A stretch of DNA of 64,000 bases, taken from Metridium senile. Lineage: Eukaryota; Cnidaria; Anthozoa; Actiniaria; Metridiidae. The stretch's first letter is position 1, and the number at the start of each line of letters is the position of its first letter. Location of the stretch: NCBI GenBank assembly GCA_949775045.1, contig OX459099.1, forward strand, positions 900,501 through 964,500, read 5' to 3'. Below are positions 57,413 to 64,000 of the stretch, in pieces. Both the position numbers and the translations under genes were made by a program. The notes below the pieces were generated by a model that saw nothing but the letters and a program-made list of their open reading frames with translations, was not told the origin of the DNA and searched no databases.

Positions 57413-57808
57413 CGTGACGGACATTACATTCACATACCTAAATAAGCTTGTGTTTCATACACAGTTGCATTATCTTACAATTTATTTTTTCACACAACTG
57501 TCTTAGAACCTTGTCTACAATTTGCATGAAAAAAGTTTTCAGAAATAATTTTCAACTTGTCAGTTTTTTGTCCAAAAGGACCGTGACGGACATTACAGCT
57601 AAAACTACCACTAGTTCCAGTTGGGTAAATTAGAAGTGAAATTCCTGTGAATTGTGAGAAGTTTATAGCAAACAAATGCTTTTTAGCATTTGGTTATAGG
57701 TTAAGTTTTCTTACTGAAGACCTGTATTTTTTAGTTGTTTTTTCTATTTTTTTAAAAAAGGGAATATTTAGCGTGACGGACATTACAAGAAACGTGACGG
57801 ACATTACA
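57413..57808 (+). repeat. Four exact copies of CGTGACGGACATTACA
   Basis: The 16-mer occurs at 57413-57428, 57582-57597, 57772-57787 and 57793-57808, all on the + strand, with nothing else repeated between them. In the open frames at 57448-57633 and 57647-57862 it reads VTDIT, but those frames have no start context or domain that I recognise. Confidence 0.9.
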
Positions 57809-57862
57809 AATGGCAAATTCAGTAAGTCAAATAATTTTCTAAGTAAATATCACATAGAATAG

Positions 57863-58552
57863 ATAATATTACAGTAAAATCACATTGAGAACCTTAGTCA
57901 GTTAACTCTCTTTTTGGAGCACGCTTTTTAATGTTGTCAAATTTTCATTATTTCAATGTCTCATGTGGAATGACCCTGCTACAGTATTTACAGGTATTGA
58001 CACAAATCAAAAATACACAAACGAAAGATAAATATAAAAATATGAATATATATATAAATATAAAAAATTGAATATGTACATATAAGAATATTAATAATAA
58101 TAATTGATAATAATGATGGTAAGAGATTTTATGGAAAAATAAAAAGTTATAAAAGATAACTTATTTCAATTTTCCTTGATTGTTTAACAAAAGTTTTAAT
58201 ATTGTATTCTATTCTCATGTTTTTTTATTTTTTTTATTTAAACCTATATTTGCTCAGTGTTTTCCCCAAGAGCTGAGCTCATCGTGGGAGATTACACACA
58301 TGTTGTCTGGAAGGCTATTCCATATTTTTGGGGCAATATATCTCCATGATCTCAGCCCTTGCTTAGACAAGTTTATCTTTGGTTGTTTCAATACTATTAT
58401 CATTATTGAAGTCATCTATATGTTATTGTCAGTATCATAATAATCACCATCATTTTATTCCTAATTATAATCACCACCACGAATCATCATCATCACCATT
58501 ATAATCACCATTATTGTTGTTGTTACAACCTACCTTGTATTCCATTTTGTCC
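57863..58552. other. 3' flank of epsin, no gene seen
   Basis: AT-rich sequence with loose ATAATAATCACCA repeats near 58440-58520 on the + strand. No further exon is found. Confidence 0.45.
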
Positions 58553-60127
58553 TTACATGAATGGGTTATTAGTATTCTGTGTTTGTGCTCCTGACGAACC
58601 GCTAGGAACGAGGGGTGCAGGTAATAAAATATTATCACCAAACGATGCACCACCACCACCACCACCCATCATAGGTGGGGCTACATTGTGCTGTCGCAAC
58701 TGATTTAATGTAGGTTGTTGAGGTCTATCAGCCAAGAATGGGTTATTAGATTTACTTAGTTCAGTCTGTGTTGCCCCTAAGAAGGGGTTGGGTGTTGGTT
58801 CAGGTTTTGTTGCAAGCAAATCTAGGTCAACAAGATTCTTTGGTAAGTCACCACCAAGGAAGCCATCAGAACTCTTTTGTTGATTTGTTGGTAGGCTAGC
58901 TCCACCATCTGTCATTCTGAAGGGGTCATTTATAGAGGTACTACTCTGTACATTAAGTGGAGCTGGTTGACTGAATGGATCAAAACTGGCAGGCTGAGAA
59001 ACAGACTGACCGTTTGTTGATGCCCATGGGTTTTGTGCTTGAGGTTGAGAAGGTGCACCCCAAGGGTCTGAAGGAGCAGCAGGTAGTGACGGTGCACCCC
59101 ATGGATCAGGTGGTGCCGATGATACGAATGCAGCACTCGATACTTGAGTAGTTGAACTAGAAATTCCCCATGGATCAGCAGAAGGCACAGGCGGTGTATT
59201 CCATGGATTATTAGGTTGTTGTTGTACTGGCACACTGGTAGCTGCCCAGGGATCTGATACTGAAGTAATTGTAGGTTGGGGTGTCCCCCAAGGATCTACG
59301 ACTGGAGCGACTGACCCTCCAGCAACACCAATAGCTAGTCCCTCATCAAATGAGCTTGTGCCTGTTTTACTTTGGGTTATGGCCATTTTAAGTCTCTCAC
59401 TATCACTCTCATCAATGTTATGTTGGTCATCAGCTTCTTGTTTACTAAGTGCCAATGCTAGCTGTAACTGGAGTTCCTCTTCATTAGCATTCGCAGGTCT
59501 ACAGTTTTCCAGGTCAGCATTGGTATTTTTTCTCTCTGGCTCCCATGACCGGCTAGTTGGTAAAGACGAATCAGCTAATGACGCCTGACGAATGTCGCTT
59601 AAACTGCCACCAGTCTCCTTCTGTAACCTTCCACCTCTCAGAGAATCACTACCGATGCCCCCACTAGCTTGGGCAAATCTTTCCTTGGCTTTCAAAGCAC
59701 GCTGGCGTTCATTCTTCAGCCTTTCTTCATCTTTAAGCAGGGCAACTAACTGCTTTGCTTTTTCCCGTACATTCATTCCCTGATCTTTGCCGTCTTTATC
59801 GATAAACTGAAAGTCTTTCAGTGTTTGAATGACAAAGATATTTTCTCTACATTGTTGAGCAACTCGTTCAGAACCCGTCTTTATAATATAATCCAGTAAA
59901 ACAAGGGCTTTGTAAACATGTCTCCAGTTTTTACCATGATCATTTAATCGTTTCCATATCATGGCCATGATCTCCGAAAAAGCAACGACATTGTAGGTAG
60001 CATCTGCAATTTCTGACATCAACGAACTTGAAGGCCCCCATGGATCGTTCGATGTTGCTTCACGTACTTTCACCTCGGAGTTTGAATAATTGTTGACGAC
60101 ATTCTTAAGTTGTCTCCTCACAGACAT
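58553..60127 (-). CDS. Epsin (ENTH-domain endocytic adaptor), single exon
   Basis: A 524-residue frame without introns. The start MSVRRQLKNVVNNYSNSEVK opens the ENTH domain (about 12-145), with NDPWGPSSSLMSEIA, WRHVYKALVLLDYIIKTGSE and GKDQGMNVREKAKQLVALL. This domain binds PI(4,5)P2 and bends membrane. Two ubiquitin-interacting motifs lie near 215-230 (EEELQLQLALALSKQ) and 242-254 (SERLKMAITQSK). The disordered tail has at least five DPW motifs for AP-2 (278, 292, 318, 341, 354), two DPF motifs, a clathrin-box-like LVDLDLLA (432-439) and three NPF motifs for EH-domain partners (447, 462, 521, the last at the C-terminus). All modules of vertebrate EPN1-3 are present in order, so it should act at clathrin-coated pits. 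The single exon is unusual for this window; it could be an intronless ancestral-type gene or an intact retrocopy. Confidence 0.95.
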   Translation of the reverse strand: MSVRRQLKNVVNNYSNSEVKVREATSNDPWGPSSSLMSEIADATYNVVAFSEIMAMIWKRLNDHGKNWRHVYKALVLLDYIIKTGSERVAQQCRENIFVIQTLKDFQFIDKDGKDQGMNVREKAKQLVALLKDEERLKNERQRALKAKERFAQASGGIGSDSLRGGRLQKETGGSLSDIRQASLADSSLPTSRSWEPERKNTNADLENCRPANANEEELQLQLALALSKQEADDQHNIDESDSERLKMAITQSKTGTSSFDEGLAIGVAGGSVAPVVDPWGTPQPTITSVSDPWAATSVPVQQQPNNPWNTPPVPSADPWGISSSTTQVSSAAFVSSAPPDPWGAPSLPAAPSDPWGAPSQPQAQNPWASTNGQSVSQPASFDPFSQPAPLNVQSSTSINDPFRMTDGGASLPTNQQKSSDGFLGGDLPKNLVDLDLLATKPEPTPNPFLGATQTELSKSNNPFLADRPQQPTLNQLRQHNVAPPMMGGGGGGASFGDNILLPAPLVPSGSSGAQTQNTNNPFM

Positions 60128-60360
60128 AACGGCTTCTTTTCACACAAAAGAACCTTTAAAATCAATAGAAAGTAAACGTTTTACCGGAGTACAAGCAAAT
60201 TCCGGTTGAAAACTTGAAAACCAAGATGGCGAACAACGCCTTCGCTTTTCGCATAGAGCAAGACCCCCAGCGAAGAGTAGTCGTGGATAGCGCATGCGCT
60301 GATGATGATTTCCTCTTGCAGTGACGTCACACCGGAAAAGGAAAGAAAATCGCTGAGACA
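60128..60360 (-). promoter_or_regulatory. Epsin promoter region with YY1-like site
   Basis: CCAAGATGGCGAAC (60221-60234) fits the YY1 core AAGATGGCG, about 95 bases upstream of the start codon. The region is less AT-rich than its surroundings and lacks a TATA box. Function is inferred. Confidence 0.45.
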
Positions 60361-60489
60361 AAACGAACTGTGAAAAAAGGTTTATATAGGAAATAGTTTG
60401 ACGTATTAAACTTGGACATCAACTGCTCAGGAAATGCCCACGCATCACACCCAAAAATGCTGTAAGCAGATTTATTACTGTGCCAATAA

Positions 60490-60640
60490 TAGTAATATTT
60501 TTATTTATAAACGTGGCACTTTATCCTAATATCATTTTCAAGTGGATCTCACTTGAAATATAAATACAACTATTACACTACACTACAATACAAATACAGT
60601 ACAAATATAAAAGGACAGGAATGTTGTAAAGGTTTGTTGA
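60490..60640. repeat. LINE-end-like repeat, copy 1 (copy 2 at 62180-62310)
   Basis: CACTTTATCCTAATATCATT then TTCAAGTGG and AAATATAAATACAACTATTA, ACAGTACAAATATAAAAGG recur at 62207-62310 in the same orientation. Confidence 0.8.
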
Positions 60641-60689
60641 CAAAAGTGTACGATATTTATATCGAAGAAGAAGCTTGTCTTTTATTTAA

Positions 60690-61788
60690 GGTACTTGCCC
60701 CGGCTATTTTCATGTCTTATTTTTGAAACTTTTTTTGGACAGATCATTTGTTTGTACCATGTAATTTCCAAAAATGTTTTTCTTTGTAAATTTCTCAAAC
60801 TAGAAACCCTCCAAAAAGAGAGTTGAACATTGCATGATTTACTGATTCTAGACTGACATTGATGTGGCATCTCTAAGGAAATGTGACAATTCTCACACCT
60901 CCAAAGGTCACAAACAGATTCTTGTAATATTACTGGCAAAAACATCGCCTTTACAGGCCAAAAGAGACAAAAATTCTTAGGAATATTTGCAGAAATTCAT
61001 AACTGATGTAATTTTACTCACAAAAATAGTTATTTTAACAGTTTAAAGCCAGTTTGAGCATGAGAGCCTCACTCCAGGGGGCGTTGCAGCATCTGTAAAA
61101 GCTTAGGATCATCTTGCATAACAACGGACACAGGAATCCCACAGCAAAGCATAATTTGTTCCATTTTAGCTCCCGCAATACTTTAAACCAGCGGATTTAT
61201 ATTCAAGATGGCGGAAAACAAAATGGCTGACATCATTATCAAGGATTTCATGGATTTTGGTTAATATTTTGCCCTAGAATTCTCATAATTACTTCGTAAA
61301 GCACAGTACACATCAGGGGAATAAAAAATTCTCAAAAACTAAAAGAGCTTTCGCTCTAAAACTTGGCAGGCAAGTCAAATGTATAGTAATGCATTAACGT
61401 AGTTTTAGCACCCTCGCGATTTTAGCGCTGTAATAAATTTCAGATTTTTGAAGTTTGAGTAAGGAAAACATCGAATAACTGACAGAATTTTCAAAATCTG
61501 AAGGGTGCTAAAACTACGTTAATGGGCCTAAACACGTAGAATAGATATTTGAAGTTTGCTTTGGATTTCCTTTTTTTTTCGTACGAGAAAAAACGATTCT
61601 CCTGATTTTGACGTTCATCAAACAAATTTAATTTAATTAACACCTTTAAGCACCCCCCAGAAAATTTTACTAAAAACGGAATCTTAAATTCATACTTAAT
61701 CTGGAATACTACTTTGTATTTCATAAAAGTGACTTAAAGTATTTTATATTCTTTGTCAAAAAGGACAAAAATAGCCGGTGCAAGTACC
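60690..61788. mobile_element. 1.1-kb TIR element flanked by TTAA
   Basis: TTAA lies at 60686-60689 and 61789-61792. The ends GGTACTTGCCCCGGCTATTT and AAATAGCCGGTGCAAGTACC are inverted. An inner palindrome uses CATTAACGTAGTTTTAGCAC (61392) and its complement ending near 61523. A perfect YY1-like CAAGATGGCGG lies near 61206. No transposase is recognised in the 87-codon and 77-codon frames. Confidence 0.85.
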
Positions 61789-61790
61789 TT

Positions 61791-62073
61791 AAAGCCTGGC
61801 TTTCACTAGCGACGCAACGCAAGCGCAAGCGCAAGCACAAGCACAAGCGACCTTATTTCGTCGTGAAAACCATTTGACGCAGTGATAACGCAAGCGCAAA
61901 ATATCAAAAACTTTCCTTTTTTTTCTTGCGTTTTGCGCTTGTGCTTGCGCGTGGCACTAGTGATGAGTAGTTTGTTTGCGCTTGCGCTTATTCTGACGTC
62001 TCGTTTTCACTCTAAAATGACCCTTGTGTTTGCGCTTGCGCTTGCGTTGCGTCGCTAGTGAAAACCAGGCTTT
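61791..62073. mobile_element. 283-bp MITE rich in GCGCTTGCGCTTGC
   Basis: AAAGCCTGGCTTTCACTAGC then GACGCAACGCAAGCGCAAGC faces GCGCTTGCGTTGCGTCGCTA then GTGAAAACCAGGCTTTA. Internal CTTGCGCTTGCG hexamer repeats are present. It abuts the previous element directly. Confidence 0.85.
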
Positions 62074-62169
62074 ATGGATTGCATTCCATAATTTGCTACC
62101 TAAAAAGTCCTCGATCTGACCGAACGTTTTTCTATATAAAGGTACCCTTAGCTTATTGTTTCCTCTAGT

Positions 62170-62860
62170 AATAATAATAATAATAATATCTTTATTTAAC
62201 GAGAGTGACACTTTATCCTCAGATAATTTTCAAGTGGCTCTCAAATAAAATATAAATACAACTATTACAATGAATACATTACAATACAGTACAAATATAA
62301 AAGGTATAAGGTGAATTAAATTGATACTAGCTATACATGTCATATTAAATAAGTTTAGCCTTTGCCATTAGATCTTATGCTTGTCTGTTGTCTTGTCCTG
62401 TCTTGATGTTCTTTTGAAATCTTCAGGACTGCCTTCAGTATCAAGTGGGTGGCCAGCTGTCAAAGTTTTGTGCATGCTGGCCGTTGGCTCAAGATGAGCT
62501 CATCCGCCCTTTGTATTTAATAAAGGTCTACTAACTATGAATTTATCTATGGAATACTGAGGAGCACTCAAGTGAATACATTTATACCTTGGCTCTTTCA
62601 TCCACAGGAAGACAATTTAATCCTTTACAAATTTCTATTTGTTTCTAATATATCCTGCTTACTGGTTCAACATCAAAAATAAGTCTACCCGCTCTTTTCT
62701 GTATACTTTATAATGTACCCGTTTTAACTGATCTTTTGAACAGGTACTCCAGGCAGCAATTCCATAATAAATGAGCGGTTGTACAATAATAATCAAATTA
62801 TATGGAAATGTTGACGTACTTTAAGTGGTAATATGTCTAAGAAGAGCTAATCTACTATCT
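62170..62860 (-). mobile_element. LINE 3' relic with (ATT)n tail
   Basis: On the minus strand, pieces in shifting frames read IIVQPLIYYGIAAWSTCS, KRVHYKVYRKER and KGLNCLPVDERAK. These resemble the post-polymerase region of non-LTR reverse transcriptases (P-x-x-x-Y-G-x-x-x-W). The sequence ends in repeated ATT at 62168-62187, a typical LINE tail. It is heavily frameshifted and dead. Confidence 0.65.
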
Positions 62861-63108
62861 AATTTGCTCATTAGTTTATGAGCGCACCAGCTTATAATCG
62901 AGTATAATAATAAATATAGTTCCTAAAAACAAATAACGATGTTTTTTAATTACAAGTGGACAGGGAAATTCGACAAAACTGATATGTAGTATTTTTCCAA
63001 TCCATCCCTGGTAGTATTCACCATCACCACCGACTGAATAAATCCCCCAATAGCCAACTCGTGGATTGTTAGAATCGTTCCGCAAAACCTTCGAGACACC
63101 CATCTATA

Positions 63109-63257
63109 CATCGAATCGAAATATGGCGACCAATTTGAATAACAATTGTTCTTGATTCACTAGCCTCTCATTCATGTGAAAACTCCATTGTATTCCATCA
63201 TGAACACGAGGCTGGTCAGTCAAGAACAATAGCAGGTCGCCATATTTCGATTCGGTC
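63109..63257. mobile_element. Palindromic MITE 'ACCGAATCGAAATAT', copy 3
   Basis: TCGAATCGAAATATGGCGAC faces TCGCCATATTTCGATTCGG. The inner arms match 19317-19473. It is inserted beside the half foldback copy at 63263-63410. Confidence 0.8.
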
Positions 63258-63262
63258 TCTGG

Positions 63263-63410
63263 TTTCGCGGAACGGTGGATGCATTGTTTGGCTTATTTAG
63301 AAAGGAATAAGAAGAAATTCATATTACCCACAGCTCCCTTCGGTCGTGCAATTACCAATTAACCGCCAATCTCCGTTCGCCCCTTCAACCTTTTTGGAAT
63401 TAGGTGTATA
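63263..63410. mobile_element. Half copy of foldback MITE 'TATACACCTAATT'
   Basis: GGTGGATGCATTGTTTGGCT through TTGGAATTAGGTGTATA matches the right half of 54383-54660. Just left of the inserted MITE, TTCCGCAAAACCTTCGAGAC (63079-63098) is a further related piece in reverse. Confidence 0.75.
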
Positions 63411-63654
63411 CTGTCTACATCGTACGATGTGTAGACTGATACTCAAAGATCATATCCAGCTGTTTCAAAAAGCGTTGATTTGTGAATGACAATGACAATT
63501 ATTTTATTTGGTACTATTTTTTAATCAATAATAGATAAAAAATAACTCACTTTTTTAACGTCTCAATTTATTTAGCCAGAGACTCAGGCTCAGACGTAGA
63601 CTAACAGTACCTCGTTAACTACGTTAAATCATTCTAGCCGCAACTCTGCTCACA

Positions 63655-63835
63655 TGTTCATTTTTGCGGAGGGAGGAAAACCGGATAACCCGGAGAAAAA
63701 CCCTCGTGGCATAGGAGAGAAGAACACATCAAACAAACTGAACTCACATATATAATTCATGCCCAAGCCGGGGACTCGAACCAGGACCACAGCGGTGAGG
63801 CGCGCGGTAAACCACTACGCCACCCATTCCACACA
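63655..63835 (-). mobile_element. tRNA-derived SINE, copy 2
   Basis: On the minus strand the head is GGAATGGGTGGCGTAGTGGT (A box) with B box GGTTCGAGTCC. Then come TTTGTTTGATGTGTTCTTCT and TTTTTCTCCGGGTTATCCGG, as in the copy at 21010-21190. The near-intact B box suggests a younger copy. Confidence 0.85.
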
Positions 63836-63934
63836 TGGTTTTACAAACTGATAAACATAAATAACATGAATTAACTGATAAATTTATCAATCAAATTAAA
63901 TTTAGTACATGCTAAGTTGCTTACTGTAATAACT

Positions 63935-64000
63935 ATAAGGCTTAACAATAGATAATATAATGAAATTTTTAACACCGTAAAAAATGTTGACTTTACTTTA
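63935..64000. mobile_element. Dispersed repeat family 'GTAATATAATGAAAT', copy 8, cut by the window edge
   Basis: GATAATATAATGAAATTTTT then AACACCGTAAAAAATGTTGA matches the forward unit at 44510-44550. Confidence 0.7.

Overview
The window is AT-rich nuclear DNA from an invertebrate animal. The evidence is: spliced genes with GT-AG introns; single-copy metazoan genes (BUD31, LYSMD1/2-like, MEAK7-like TLDc, epsin); a one-domain beta-gamma-crystallin; an intron-nested tRNA-His; tRNA-headed SINEs, LINE relics and a dense population of small inverted-repeat transposons. The species cannot be named from sequence alone. A sponge, a cnidarian or another marine invertebrate would fit.

Layout. 1-615: end of an unrecognised coiled-coil gene (+). 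656-3775: a large foldback element and two minisatellites. 5339-6332: a small beta-gamma-crystallin gene (-) with a TATA box. 6400-11305: duplicated non-coding segments and two terminal-inverted-repeat elements. 11836-14347: a secreted DNA/RNA non-specific endonuclease homologue (+, four exons) that has lost key active-site residues. 15635-29671: the most notable locus, on the minus strand. Twelve exons encode a membrane-anchored protein that fuses a JmjC/cupin-type oxygenase, an aldo-keto reductase and an eight-repeat PQQ-type beta-propeller. Upstream lie two further complete first exons (25715-26665 and 28754-29671) with the same splice phase and no second exon of their own, so the locus looks like a set of alternative first exons feeding one constant body. 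29672-35662: nested transposons. 35663-38908: LYSMD1/2-like gene (-). 39860-47048: TLDc/MEAK7-like gene (-), head-to-head with BUD31 (47317-49683, +). 50840-51941: a nearly perfect 1.1-kb palindrome. 52785-53924: nested elements. 58553-60127: intronless epsin (-). 60128-64000: elements, a LINE relic and a SINE.

How the genes relate. Most are independent housekeeping genes. In the 15.6-29.7 kb locus the alternative exons carry the membrane anchor, the stalk and the HxD half of the iron site. The constant exons carry the distal histidine, the reductase and the propeller. Exon choice would therefore change the anchor and the oxygenase pocket while keeping the rest. Exon borders were chosen by splice consensus, reading phase and continuity of the protein, without transcript data.
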